A DNA stretch of 32,357 nt from CAZYTO01 sp964650405 (GCA_964650405.1 CAZYTO010000021.1:1-32357); one strand, 5' to 3'. Counted from the first letter of the stretch, positions 6,967 through 17,971 are shown. Numbers and translations are program-made. Notes: generated by a model from the letters alone, not told the origin.

Positions 6967-7890
6967 ATGCGCAAAACCGCCGCCGCCTTTCTGTTCGTTT
7001 TGATGGCGATCGCAGGCAACGCATTCGCCGGCGCGGAGGGACGCCTCGTCGGCAAGGTCATCGACGCCAAGACGCAGCAGCCCATCCCGAACGCCACCAT
7101 TCACGTCAGCGCCACCGAGGCGCACAAGTACGAGGTGGACTACAAGAGCGAGAAGGACGGCACGTACAAGATCTTCCTCGTCGACGCCACGATCCGCTAC
7201 AAGTTCACGGTCAGCGCGGATGGCTTTCCTCCGTACCAGGAGACGATCAAGCTGAAGATCGGCGAGACGATGTCGAAGGACTTCAAGCTCGGCGGCGATG
7301 CGCCCGCCACCGCTTCGGTAGCCGCGGCACCAAAGGCGGCCGATCCCTCCACCGTCGCCTACAACGACGGAGCGAAGGCCTACAACGACGGCAAGTACGC
7401 CGAGGCCGCCGCGAAGTTCCAGGAGGCCGTGACGGCCAAGCCGGAGCTGATCGCCGCCTGGGAGGCGCTGGCCCGCGCGAACGTGAAGCTGAAGGCGTAT
7501 CCGAAGGCGATCGAAGCGGCGAACAAGGCCCTCGACCTCGCGCCCGATGAGAGCGACATGTACCCCATCCTCGCCGAGTCCTACCAGGCCACCGGCGACA
7601 CCGCCAAGGCCGCGGAGTGGAAGAAGAAGATGCCGCTGGACGCGGCCGGGGCGTTCAACGCCGCTGCCCAGTTGATCAACAAGAACAACGACACCGAGGC
7701 GGAGCCGCTGCTGAAGCAATCCATCGCCGCCGACGAGAAGTTCGCCCCCGCCTACTTCGAGCTCGGCATGCTCTACGTCCGCACGGGCAAGATGGCCGAG
7801 GCGAAGACCAACCTCGAGACCTACCTCAAGCTCGACCCGAACGGCAAGAACGCCGCGACGGCCAAGGAGACGCTGCAGTACGTGAAGTAG
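6967..7890 (+). CDS. Secreted carboxypeptidase-regulatory-like and TPR protein
   Basis: 307 residues. A signal peptide lies at about 1-21 (cleavage near NAFA-GA). A beta-sandwich of the carboxypeptidase regulatory-like type follows at about 24-110 (GRLVGKVIDAKTQQPIPNAT, then TVSADGFPPYQETIKL). After an Ala/Pro-rich linker come about five TPR units at about 130-305, e.g. AYNDGKYAEAAAKFQEAV and AYFELGMLYVRTGKMAEAKTNLE. Such proteins are common in periplasms of this kind of bacterium and probably scaffold other proteins; no catalytic residues are seen. An AAGGAGG Shine-Dalgarno 7 nt before ATG 6967 fixes the start, although the frame is open to 6103 inside speA. It converges with metH. Confidence 0.88.
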   Translation: MRKTAAAFLFVLMAIAGNAFAGAEGRLVGKVIDAKTQQPIPNATIHVSATEAHKYEVDYKSEKDGTYKIFLVDATIRYKFTVSADGFPPYQETIKLKIGETMSKDFKLGGDAPATASVAAAPKAADPSTVAYNDGAKAYNDGKYAEAAAKFQEAVTAKPELIAAWEALARANVKLKAYPKAIEAANKALDLAPDESDMYPILAESYQATGDTAKAAEWKKKMPLDAAGAFNAAAQLINKNNDTEAEPLLKQSIAADEKFAPAYFELGMLYVRTGKMAEAKTNLETYLKLDPNGKNAATAKETLQYVK

Positions 7891-7895
7891 AAAAG

Positions 7896-7991
7896 TTCAT
7901 CCTGAGCGCGGGCGGCGGGCTGGCGGGAGCGAAGGATCTGGCGGCATTGAACATCCGTAACGAACCGCCAGATCCTTCGGCGCTGCGCGCC

Positions 7992-7998
<7 letters not shown>
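7896..7998. repeat. Long inverted repeat of the TCCTGAGCG family, copy 2
   Basis: The inner arms 7930-7944 and 7965-7979 are perfectly complementary over 15 bp around a 20-nt loop. The outer ends are TCATCCTGAGCG on the left and a CTCAGGAT complement on the right. The element fills the convergent gap between the TPR gene and metH. The metH stop codon (TGA read on the minus strand at 7994-7992) is part of the repeat. Confidence 0.82.
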
Positions 7999-11774
<3,776 letters not shown>

Positions 11775-11808
11775 AAACAGAAAGGCCCCGCGGTCTCACG
11801 CGGGGCCT
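11775..11808 (-). terminator. metH: Attenuator hairpin in the metH leader
   Basis: A perfect 10-bp GC-rich stem (11799-11808 with 11783-11792) closes a 6-nt loop. On the minus strand it is followed by a U-rich run, TTTCTGTTT, immediately before ATG 11774. This is a rho-independent terminator in the 5' leader. Its upstream arm (11799-11808) is complementary over 8 nt to 11870-11877 in the riboswitch loop, which makes it a regulated attenuator. Confidence 0.82.
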
Positions 11809-11835
11809 CGATCGAAATCGAACGGGTTGCACTGC

Positions 11836-11890
11836 CGGCTCTTTAGCTTTTTTTATCCTGGTTGCAAGCGGCCCCGCAAATCAGTCCAGG
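11836..11890 (-). promoter_or_regulatory. SAM-II riboswitch controlling metH
   Basis: On the minus strand, the P1 arms CCTGG (11890-11886) and CCAGG (11861-11857) pair perfectly. Between and after them are the SAM-II consensus blocks in order: TGATTTG, a G/C-rich stretch, GCTTGCA, then ATAAA, an A-run and GCTAAAGAGCC, which forms the pseudoknot side. S-adenosylmethionine binding is expected to lower metH expression. The 5' edge overlaps the last codons of the ICMT-like gene: the TGA of the conserved TGATTTG is that gene's stop codon. The aptamer was identified by consensus recall and not by a covariance model. Confidence 0.87.
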
Positions 11891-12390
11891 TGCGCGGGAG
11901 CGTACCACGGGGTGAGCCGCGGAATCCAGCGGCGGACGTTGCGGCAGTACTCCTCGTAGTCGCGCCCGAAGGTGGAGCGCAGCATCGGTTCCTCGAAGAA
12001 GACGACGAAGAAGGAGACGAGCACGAGGGCAATGGCCATCTCCACGAGCATGAGCCGGGTGAGGTTCGGAAAGACCAGCGCCTCGCCGGCCATGGCGATG
12101 CCCATCCCCACGTACATCGGGTTGCGTACCCAGCGATACGGCCCGCTGACGACGAGCTTGCGCGGCGGATCGAACGGCGCCGGCGTGCCGAGACCGCGCC
12201 AGGCGAAGACCAGGACGCAGGGGACACCGATGACGGCGCCCACGGCTACGACGATCCAGTAGAGCGGACGCGGCCCGTCAAAGAGATGCGCTCCACCGCC
12301 GAACCAACGCGGAAAGTAGTAGAGCCACAGCGACACGAAGACCGGCGCGACGATGAAGGTCCGAAGGAGGGCGAAGAGGCGGCGGGACAT
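11881..12390 (-). CDS. Isoprenylcysteine carboxyl methyltransferase-like (ICMT/PEMT) membrane protein
   Basis: 169 residues with about four membrane segments (about 9-27, 44-64, 92-110 and 112-132). It carries the family's SAM-binding signature: GPYRWVRNPMYVG at about 83-95, then EEPMLRSTFGRDYEEYCRNVRRWIPR near the C-terminus. These enzymes use S-adenosylmethionine to methylate lipids, isoprenylated or small hydrophobic substrates. The substrate cannot be told from sequence. A GGAG-like Shine-Dalgarno precedes the ATG. Its stop codon is embedded in the SAM-II riboswitch of metH, so it may be cotranscribed into that leader and share a role in the methylation cycle. It is divergent from the gene at 12493. 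Confidence 0.87.
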   Translation of the reverse strand: MSRRLFALLRTFIVAPVFVSLWLYYFPRWFGGGAHLFDGPRPLYWIVVAVGAVIGVPCVLVFAWRGLGTPAPFDPPRKLVVSGPYRWVRNPMYVGMGIAMAGEALVFPNLTRLMLVEMAIALVLVSFFVVFFEEPMLRSTFGRDYEEYCRNVRRWIPRLTPWYAPAHLD

Positions 12391-12392
12391 GA

Positions 12393-12471
12393 TTCGTTCT
12401 CCGTTGTTTCGTTGTTCGTTGTTCGTAGGTCGTCATCTGGTATCAGCTACGACCAGCGACCAGCGACCAGC
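12393..12471. repeat. Heptad arrays between the ICMT-like gene and the AsnC-like gene
   Basis: 12393-12428 contains 7-nt units of the TTCGTTG type. 12451-12471 is GACCAGC three times without change. The divergent gap consists mostly of these arrays plus the promoter of the plus-strand gene. Confidence 0.65.
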
Positions 12472-12480
12472 GAATAAAGA

Positions 12481-12486
12481 TAGACT
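12481..12486 (+). promoter_or_regulatory. -10 box before the siroheme-decarboxylase-like gene
   Basis: TAGACT ends 6 nt before ATG 12493 and no Shine-Dalgarno is present, which suggests a leaderless transcript. No clear -35 box is visible; the region where one would lie is the GACCAGC array. Confidence 0.4.
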
Positions 12487-12492
12487 CCTCTC

Positions 12493-13629
12493 ATGCCAAC
12501 CGCCACTGATCTCCCCGTTGCGCACACCGATCCGGTCAATGCCCGCATCCTTGCCATCTCCGAGGATCGGATTCAGGGATTCGTGCGCGATCCGATCGCG
12601 GTGATCGCCGAACAGTCCGGGCTCGACACGGAGACGGTGGTCGACCGGATCAAGGCCATGCTGCAAGGCGGCACGATCCGCCGCGTGCGGCAGACGCTCA
12701 TGGCCACGAACCTCGCCGAGGGGGCGCTGGTGGCGTGGCAGTTCCCGGTCGAGAGGGTCGACGCGGCGTTCGACTACATGTTCCAGAAGGATCCCTTCAG
12801 CGGGCACGTGGTCGTCCGGTCGACTGACGCCGCCACGCCCGGCTCGAACTACCGCCTCTGGACGACGGTGAAGGTGCCCCAGGGGTTCTCCGTCGAGAGG
12901 CACTGCACCGTCCTGGCGCGCGAGACCGGGGCGGAGCACTTCCGCGTCATGCCCGCGCTGCGCATCTTCGCCCTCGGCGTGGGCCACGTCCGGCGCAAGG
13001 GGATGGAGCCCGGCAGCAAGTCGGACGAGCTGGCCGAGGTGAAGGACACGGCCAAGGTCGAGCTGTCGGACCTCGACTGGCAGGTATTGACGGCGCTGAA
13101 GCGCGAGTTCGAGCCGGAGGAGATCGCCCGCCAGCTCTGGCCGGCGCGCGCGGCTGAAGCGGGCGTACCGCTGGAGACGTTCTACGAAGTGGCGGAGTCA
13201 CTCAACCAGCGCAAGGTCGTCGGCCGGTTCTCCACCTTCCTGGAGCACGTAAAGCCGCTGGCCACGGGCGAGCGCGTGACGCGCTTCAACGCCCTGTTCC
13301 ACTGGGCCGTGCCGCCGGGCCGTGAGCTCGAGGCCGGGCGGCAGATCGGCCGTTTCCACATCCTCACCCACTGCTACTGGCGCGAGGGCGGCCCCGAGTT
13401 CCGCAATGTGAACATCATGGCTGTCGCCCACGGAACGGAGAAGGAGATGGTGCTCGCCCACAAACGGGCCATCGACGAGCATCTGGCCGATGCCGGCATC
13501 CCGCTGACGTACACGAACGTCTTCTGGGGAGGCCGCAGCGAGATCAAGCCGTCGGAGATCTCGCCGTTCGCCTATCGCGACTGGTGCAAGGCCATGGGGA
13601 TCGATCCGGAAACGATGCGGGATCGCTGA
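12493..13629 (+). CDS. Siroheme decarboxylase-like protein, two AsnC/Lrp-type modules fused (AhbA/AhbB-like)
   Basis: 378 residues made of two similar halves. Each begins with a winged-helix segment (about 16-70 and 193-245) followed by an AsnC-type ligand-binding fold. The second half has the signature of the AhbB/NirD-H siroheme decarboxylase group: KVVGRFSTFLEHV, then LTHCYWREGGPEFRNVNIMAVAHG. AhbA and AhbB normally form a heterodimer that converts siroheme to didecarboxysiroheme on the way to heme or heme d1; here both modules are in one chain. No other heme gene is adjacent, so a transcription-factor role cannot be excluded. The stop TGA lies inside the first unit of the heptad array that follows. 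Confidence 0.75.
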   Translation: MPTATDLPVAHTDPVNARILAISEDRIQGFVRDPIAVIAEQSGLDTETVVDRIKAMLQGGTIRRVRQTLMATNLAEGALVAWQFPVERVDAAFDYMFQKDPFSGHVVVRSTDAATPGSNYRLWTTVKVPQGFSVERHCTVLARETGAEHFRVMPALRIFALGVGHVRRKGMEPGSKSDELAEVKDTAKVELSDLDWQVLTALKREFEPEEIARQLWPARAAEAGVPLETFYEVAESLNQRKVVGRFSTFLEHVKPLATGERVTRFNALFHWAVPPGRELEAGRQIGRFHILTHCYWREGGPEFRNVNIMAVAHGTEKEMVLAHKRAIDEHLADAGIPLTYTNVFWGGRSEIKPSEISPFAYRDWCKAMGIDPETMRDR

Positions 13630-13687
13630 CCGCTGGTCGCTGTCCGCTAATCGCTGTCCGCTAATCGCTGTCCCCTGATCGCTGGTC
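13625..13687. repeat. Nine-unit heptad array
   Basis: Nine uninterrupted 7-nt units, mainly GCTGTCC, GCTAATC and GCTGGTC. The first unit, GCTGACC, contains the TGA stop codon of the preceding gene. The array ends 21 nt before the GTG start of the glycosyltransferase gene. Confidence 0.82.
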
Positions 13688-13707
13688 GATGGCATCATTC
13701 GACTTCA

Positions 13708-15435
13708 GTGAGTCCGCAATCCGAGCCGGAATCGCCCGCACCACCTGAGGCGGATTCGTCCAACGAGCCGCAAGCCGGCGAGCCGCGCACGGCGGACAGT
13801 GAGCCGCGAACGGCGAACGGCGAACGGCGGCGATTCAGCGTCGAGCGTATCGGCATCGCCGTCATCGGCGGCGTGGCGCTGCTGGCCTTCGCGCAGTCGT
13901 ACCTCCGCTGGCTCCACCCGCTCATCGACACGGGGCGCGACCTCTACATCCCCGAACAGCTCGCCCGCGGCGCGAAGCTCTACCGCGATATCCGCTATCA
14001 GTACCCGCCGCTCGGTCCATACCTTCTCGCCCTGATCACCGCCCTCACCGGCCATTCCCTGACGGCGTACATGTACATCGGCGTGGCGCAGTCGCTCGCC
14101 GCCGCCTCGGCGCTCTACCTGGCCGCGCGCCGGGTGGCGGGAGTCCTTGGAGCCTTCGCGGCGACGCTGATGTTCGTCTCGCTCTGCGTCACGAACGCCA
14201 CGACGTGGGGCGTGACGTGGATCTTTCCGTACAGCTACGCGGCGACGTTCGGCATGACGTTCCTGCTGATCGCGCTCGCGGCAGTGCTCTCCGAGCGGGG
14301 CTGGATCGCCGTGGCCGCGCTGGTGCCGGCGGCCTGGTGCAAGGTCGAGCTGGCCGTCGCCGCGGCGCTGATCGTGGTGGGACTGACGGTCATCCGCCGG
14401 CTTTCACTGCGCCAGGCGGCGGCGTGGCTGGCGGCGATGCTGGTCACCTTCGGCGCGGCGGCGCTCTACTTCCGCGATACGGCATGGCTGCGGGGAAACC
14501 TCTTCGCAGCTTCGCTGACGCAGAGCGAGATCGCCAGGATCTACTTCGCGCGCGTCTCGGGCCAGGCAGACTGGCTGCGAAACCTCGGCGCCACGCTCGT
14601 GGGCATTGCCGTGATCGTGGCGGTGAAGCTCGCCATCCGCCGGGCCAGTTGGCCGGTGGCGCTGGCGGTGGTCCTCGTCTGCACGTTCCTCACGCAGGAA
14701 GATCAGCTCGTCCGCGCCTTCAACCTGCTGCAGTGGGTGGTGCTGATCTTCTGCGCGGTCCGGCACTTCGGCGGCGAGAACGGCGGCGTGCACACGTCGA
14801 ACCTCTTCGTGCTGGCGCTTTTCAGCGTGGCGTCCACGTTGCGCATCTGGCTCAACGTCTCGCCCGGCTGGTACGGCTTCACGCTCGTGGTGCCGGTCTT
14901 CGCGCTGATGGCGGCCGTGCTCTTCGAGCGAAAGCGCCTCACCCCGCTCTGGATGATTCCCATTGCCGTGCTCTGTGCCCTCACGCTGTGGAACCAGAAC
15001 CGGCGGTACGCGGCCAAGGAGTATCCCATCGTCTCGGCGCGGGGCACGTTCTTCGACGCCAATCACGATCGCGCGAGCATCCTGACGGCCTTCCTCCAGC
15101 ACGTCCACGGCGGTACGCTCGTGGTCATCCCGGAAGGCATCACGCTCGACTACCTGGCCGGCGCGACCACGCCGCTGACCTATCACACGCTCACGCCGGT
15201 CGAGATCGACAACCCGGCCGTGGAAGTGGCCATCCTCAGGGAACTGTCCGCGCACCCGCCGGACCGCATCGCCATCGTCGATCGTGACGTGCGCGAGTTC
15301 GGCTACCGCGGCTTCAGTATCGACTACGGCCTGGCGTTGACACGCTGGATCAAGGCGCACTACGCCGTCGAAGCGCCGCTGCGGGGAGGGTCGTTCTGGA
15401 TGGTGGTGCTGCGGCGGCGGCAACCTTCATCCTGA
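13708..15435 (+). CDS. GT-C type membrane glycosyltransferase (family 39 / ArnT-like)
   Basis: 575 residues with about 10-12 membrane helices starting at about residue 48. The first external loop has the GT-C hallmark: an acidic-Arg motif (DTGRDLY) followed by ARGAKLYRDIRYQYPPLGPY, typical of enzymes that use polyprenyl-phosphate-linked sugars at the outer face. The C-terminal part, from about residue 440, is soluble and unassigned. The donor and acceptor are unknown. The first 45 or so residues are hydrophilic and partly encoded by a heptad array (a repeated EPRTA peptide), so the true start is uncertain; no later in-frame start fits before helix 1. The last residues and the stop TGA come from the TCCTGAG repeat. 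Confidence 0.82.
   Translation: MSPQSEPESPAPPEADSSNEPQAGEPRTADSEPRTANGERRRFSVERIGIAVIGGVALLAFAQSYLRWLHPLIDTGRDLYIPEQLARGAKLYRDIRYQYPPLGPYLLALITALTGHSLTAYMYIGVAQSLAAASALYLAARRVAGVLGAFAATLMFVSLCVTNATTWGVTWIFPYSYAATFGMTFLLIALAAVLSERGWIAVAALVPAAWCKVELAVAAALIVVGLTVIRRLSLRQAAAWLAAMLVTFGAAALYFRDTAWLRGNLFAASLTQSEIARIYFARVSGQADWLRNLGATLVGIAVIVAVKLAIRRASWPVALAVVLVCTFLTQEDQLVRAFNLLQWVVLIFCAVRHFGGENGGVHTSNLFVLALFSVASTLRIWLNVSPGWYGFTLVVPVFALMAAVLFERKRLTPLWMIPIAVLCALTLWNQNRRYAAKEYPIVSARGTFFDANHDRASILTAFLQHVHGGTLVVIPEGITLDYLAGATTPLTYHTLTPVEIDNPAVEVAILRELSAHPPDRIAIVDRDVREFGYRGFSIDYGLALTRWIKAHYAVEAPLRGGSFWMVVLRRRQPSS
13779..13834. repeat. Heptad array within the glycosyltransferase N-terminal codons
   Basis: Eight 7-nt units, including CGAACGG three times in a row at 13807-13827. 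Because 7 and 3 are coprime, the array is read in all three phases and encodes a 7-residue peptide repeat (EPRTA-containing). It has the same character as the intergenic arrays but lies inside an open reading frame. Confidence 0.65.
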
Positions 15436-15578
15436 GTGAGGGTGGCTGGGCGGGTGTGAGCGAAGGATCAGCGCGCGGCAGAGGAGGCTGGTGCCACGCG
15501 CAGCGCGTCGAATCCAGAATCGGGCGTGCCCAGCTCTGACTCTTCGCTCCCGCCCTGCCCTCCACCCGCGCTCAGAGT
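15427..15578. repeat. Long inverted repeat of the TCCTGAGCG family, copy 3
   Basis: The left end is TTCATCCTGAGTGAGGGTGG with GAGCGAAGGATCA further in. The right end has CTCTTCGCTCCCG and CCACCCGCGCTCAGAGTGA. The two sides are imperfect reverse complements. It fills the convergent gap between the glycosyltransferase gene and prfC and provides the glycosyltransferase stop codon at 15433-15435. Confidence 0.78.
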
Positions 15579-15586
15579 GAGGCTGG

Positions 15587-17203
15587 TTACGACGCCGCCC
15601 GGAACTCCGCGCCGGGGTTCTCTTTCTCCGCGTAGTCGAGCTCCCAGTCAGAGGTGAAGAGCACGACGGCGTGAGCGTCGCTGTCGACGGCGACGCGGCT
15701 GCGGCTGGGCAGGGTCAGGCGCGCGACGTCGTCCACGTCTCCCGGCACCCAGCGGGCCAGCTTGTAGGGGAGGTTGGTGATGATCGTCTCGACGTTGTAC
15801 TCCGTCTCCAGACGGGAGCGGAGGACGTCGAACTGCAGCTCGCCGACGACGGCCAGGATGGGCTCACTCTTCAACCCTGCGTGCAGGGTGAGCACCTGCA
15901 TGACGCCCTCTTCCTCGAGCTGGGCCAGTCCCTTCTGGAACTGCTTCTGCCGCGTGACGTCCTTCGACCGGAGCTGTGCGAAATGCTCCGGCGCGAAACG
16001 CGGGATGCGGTCGAACTCCAGCGGCTCGCCCGCCGAGACGGCGTCGCCGATGCGGAAGAGGCCGGGATTGACGAACCCGATGACGTCGCCCGGATAGGCC
16101 GAGTCGATGGTCTCGCGCTCCCGGGCGAAGAGGCGGTGCGGGCGGGTCATCCGCACCTCGCGCCCGAGGCGGGAGTGATGGACGAGCATGTCCTTCTCGA
16201 AAACGCCGGACGTCACGCGAAGGAAGGCCAGGCGGTCGCGGTGGCGCTTGTCCATGTTCGCCTGGATCTTGAACACGAAACCGCTGAACTGCGGCGACTG
16301 CGGCTCGAGCTCAAGCTCCTCACCGTCCCTTCCGCGCGCCGGGCGGGCGGTGGGAGGTGGGGCCAGCTCGATGAGGGCCCGGAGGAAGGGCTCGACGCCG
16401 AAGTTGTTGATCGCGCTGCCGAAGAAGACCGGGATGACCTTGCCGCGCAGAAACGGCGCAGTCTCGAGCTCGTGGCCGGCGCCGGCCAGCAGCTCCGCCG
16501 CTTCGCGCAACTCCGACCACGCCTGTGGGCCGACGGCGTTCTCCAGGTTCGGGTCGTCGAGACCGGTCACGACCACCGGCGCGGCCGTGGCGCCGTGCTG
16601 CGTGCGTGCGAAGCGCAGGACCTTGGCGTCCCGGAGGTCGTAGACGCCCTGGAAGTTCGGTCCGTTGCCGATCGGCCAGTTCATGGGAACCGCACCGACG
16701 TTCAGCTCACGCTCGATTTCGCCGATGAGGTCGAACGGATCGCGCCCCGGGTGATCGAGCTTGTTGATGAAGCAGACGATCGGGATCTGCCGCATCCGGC
16801 ACACCTCGAAGAGCTTCCGGGTCTGCGGCTCGATGCCTTTGGCGCTGTCGAGCACCATCACCGCGCTGTCCGTGGCCGCCAGCGTCCGGTACGTATCCTC
16901 GGAGAAGTCCTCGTGGCCGGGCGTATCGAGCAGGTTCAGGCAGTAACCGTCGTATTCGAACTGCAGGGCCGTGGAGGTGATGGAAATGCCGCGGGTCTGT
17001 TCCATGGCCATCCAGTCCGAGGTGGCGTGGCGCTGCCCTTTGCGCGACCGCACCGAGCCAGCCAGGTCGATGGCCCCGCCGTAGAGCAGCAGCTTCTCCG
17101 TCAGGGTCGTCTTTCCCGCGTCAGGGTGGGAAATGATGGCGAACGTCCGGCGACGGGCGATCTCGCGGCTCAGATCGTCGGAAATGGCTGGAACGGCGGT
17201 CAT
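15587..17203 (-). CDS. prfC: Peptide chain release factor 3
   Basis: Translational GTPase that recycles RF1/RF2 from the ribosome after peptide release. 538 residues, typical for RF3. The P-loop SHPDAGKTT lies at about 25-33. The RF3-specific switch I stretch, GQRHATSDWMAMEQTRGISIT, runs across about 57-77. DTPGHEDF is at about 97-104 and NKLDHPGRDP at about 151-160. A domain II beta-barrel and the RF3 C-terminal domain follow (VLRSRLETEYNVE, then ELDYAEKENPGAEF near the end). It is divergent from hsp20 and shares a 213-nt regulatory gap with it. No Shine-Dalgarno is obvious. Confidence 0.97.
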   Translation of the reverse strand: MTAVPAISDDLSREIARRRTFAIISHPDAGKTTLTEKLLLYGGAIDLAGSVRSRKGQRHATSDWMAMEQTRGISITSTALQFEYDGYCLNLLDTPGHEDFSEDTYRTLAATDSAVMVLDSAKGIEPQTRKLFEVCRMRQIPIVCFINKLDHPGRDPFDLIGEIERELNVGAVPMNWPIGNGPNFQGVYDLRDAKVLRFARTQHGATAAPVVVTGLDDPNLENAVGPQAWSELREAAELLAGAGHELETAPFLRGKVIPVFFGSAINNFGVEPFLRALIELAPPPTARPARGRDGEELELEPQSPQFSGFVFKIQANMDKRHRDRLAFLRVTSGVFEKDMLVHHSRLGREVRMTRPHRLFARERETIDSAYPGDVIGFVNPGLFRIGDAVSAGEPLEFDRIPRFAPEHFAQLRSKDVTRQKQFQKGLAQLEEEGVMQVLTLHAGLKSEPILAVVGELQFDVLRSRLETEYNVETIITNLPYKLARWVPGDVDDVARLTLPSRSRVAVDSDAHAVVLFTSDWELDYAEKENPGAEFRAAS

Positions 17204-17267
17204 GCGAGCCGTTCACAACATCCCCGGCAGGACAAGATTTCCGTGCCTCAGCCCCAGACGCAGCGGT

Positions 17268-17352
17268 CAATATCTTAGTGTTACAAAAGCAGAATTAGCC
17301 TTGAGTCGTTACATAGATGGTCTTGACATGAGCGTTAAGAAATAAGATATTG
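17268..17352. promoter_or_regulatory. Widely spaced perfect inverted repeat in the prfC / hsp20 gap
   Basis: CAATATCTTA at 17268-17277 and TAAGATATTG at 17343-17352 are perfect 10-bp reverse complements, about 65 bp apart in an AT-rich stretch. The right copy covers the -10 box of the hsp20 promoter. The left copy lies where a prfC promoter would be. It could be a two-site operator for a repressor of both divergent genes. It does not resemble CIRCE. Confidence 0.5.
17323..17351 (+). promoter_or_regulatory. Sigma-70-type promoter of hsp20
   Basis: TTGACA at 17323-17328 is a consensus -35 box. After a 17-nt spacer, GATATT at 17346-17351 matches the -10 consensus at 4 of 6 positions. The resulting leader is about 60 nt and ends with a strong AAGGAGG ribosome-binding site, unlike the leaderless genes elsewhere in the window. 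Confidence 0.65.
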
Positions 17353-17416
17353 CCATTGGCAGTTAGTCTGATATGAGTTCAGCAAACTAAGATCCAAGAC
17401 AAACTAAGGAGGCATC

Positions 17417-17878
17417 ATGACGTTTGCAGCCCGCTTCAGCACCTCTCGAAACGACTTCCGGACAATTCAGGCGCGTGTCTTCGAGCCGTTCTTCGGACGG
17501 TTCGGCTTTCTCGCCGACGATCTGGCCAACGCCACGTGGGCGCCGCCGGTTGATGTGGCCGAGGAGGCGGACAAGATCCTCGTTCGCGTCGAAGCACCCG
17601 GCATGAAGGAGAGCGATCTGAAGATCCACTTCGAAGACGGCGTTCTCACCGTCAGCGGCGAGCGCCAGTTCGAGAAGAAGGACGAGCGCAACTATCACCG
17701 CATCGAGCGCTCGTACGGCAACTTCACCCGCACGTTCACCCTTCCGCGGAGCGTCGACGCCAACGGCATCGTCGCCAGCTACGTGAACGGCGTTCTCGAG
17801 ATCGAGATCCCGAAGAAGGAAGAGGCCAAGCCGCGCCAGATCGAGATCAACATCGTTCCGACGCAGCTCGAGAAGTAG
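17417..17878 (+). CDS. Small heat-shock protein, Hsp20 / alpha-crystallin family
   Basis: ATP-independent chaperone that holds unfolding proteins in the cytoplasm. 153 residues, of which about 42-142 form the alpha-crystallin domain: PPVDVAEEADKILVRVEAPGM at its start, then the GVLTVSGER strand, and finally the YVNGVLEIEIPK motif that precedes the C-terminal tail. The tail has I-x-I (INIV), the usual oligomerisation motif. The N-terminal arm is rich in Phe and Arg. An AAGGAGG Shine-Dalgarno 6-7 nt before the ATG fixes the start. Confidence 0.96.
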   Translation: MTFAARFSTSRNDFRTIQARVFEPFFGRFGFLADDLANATWAPPVDVAEEADKILVRVEAPGMKESDLKIHFEDGVLTVSGERQFEKKDERNYHRIERSYGNFTRTFTLPRSVDANGIVASYVNGVLEIEIPKKEEAKPRQIEINIVPTQLEK

Positions 17879-17904
17879 GCGATCGTTTTCGGTTTCACTC
17901 ATGC

Positions 17905-17930
17905 GAAGGGCAGCCGCGAGGCTGCCCTTC
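17905..17930 (+). terminator. Terminator hairpin after hsp20
   Basis: A perfect 11-bp stem closes a GCGA tetraloop, 26 nt after the hsp20 stop. The downstream run (CTGGTTTCT) is only weakly U-rich, so termination may be partial. Confidence 0.65.
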
Positions 17931-17971
17931 CTGGTTTCTAGACACCTTTCCGCAGGCGGCCGTAGTCCTCG

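Noticed and set aside
11775..11890. Cobalamin or SAM-I riboswitch upstream of metH
   Set aside because: No B12-box-like GCCACTG core and none of the SAM-I blocks; the order and spacing fit SAM-II instead.
15671..17278. 535-codon plus-strand frame opposite prfC, with comparable long frames opposite speA (4799-6109), metH (8148-9215, 10677-11846) and purD (29877-31154)
   Set aside because: Each mirrors a strongly supported gene with intact catalytic motifs; none has a recognisable motif or its own ribosome-binding site.
17204..17416. CIRCE element or sigma-32 promoter for hsp20
   Set aside because: The inverted repeat sequence and its 65-bp spacing do not match TTAGCACTC-N9-GAGTGCTAA, and no CCCCAT-type -10 is seen; a sigma-70-type promoter fits better.
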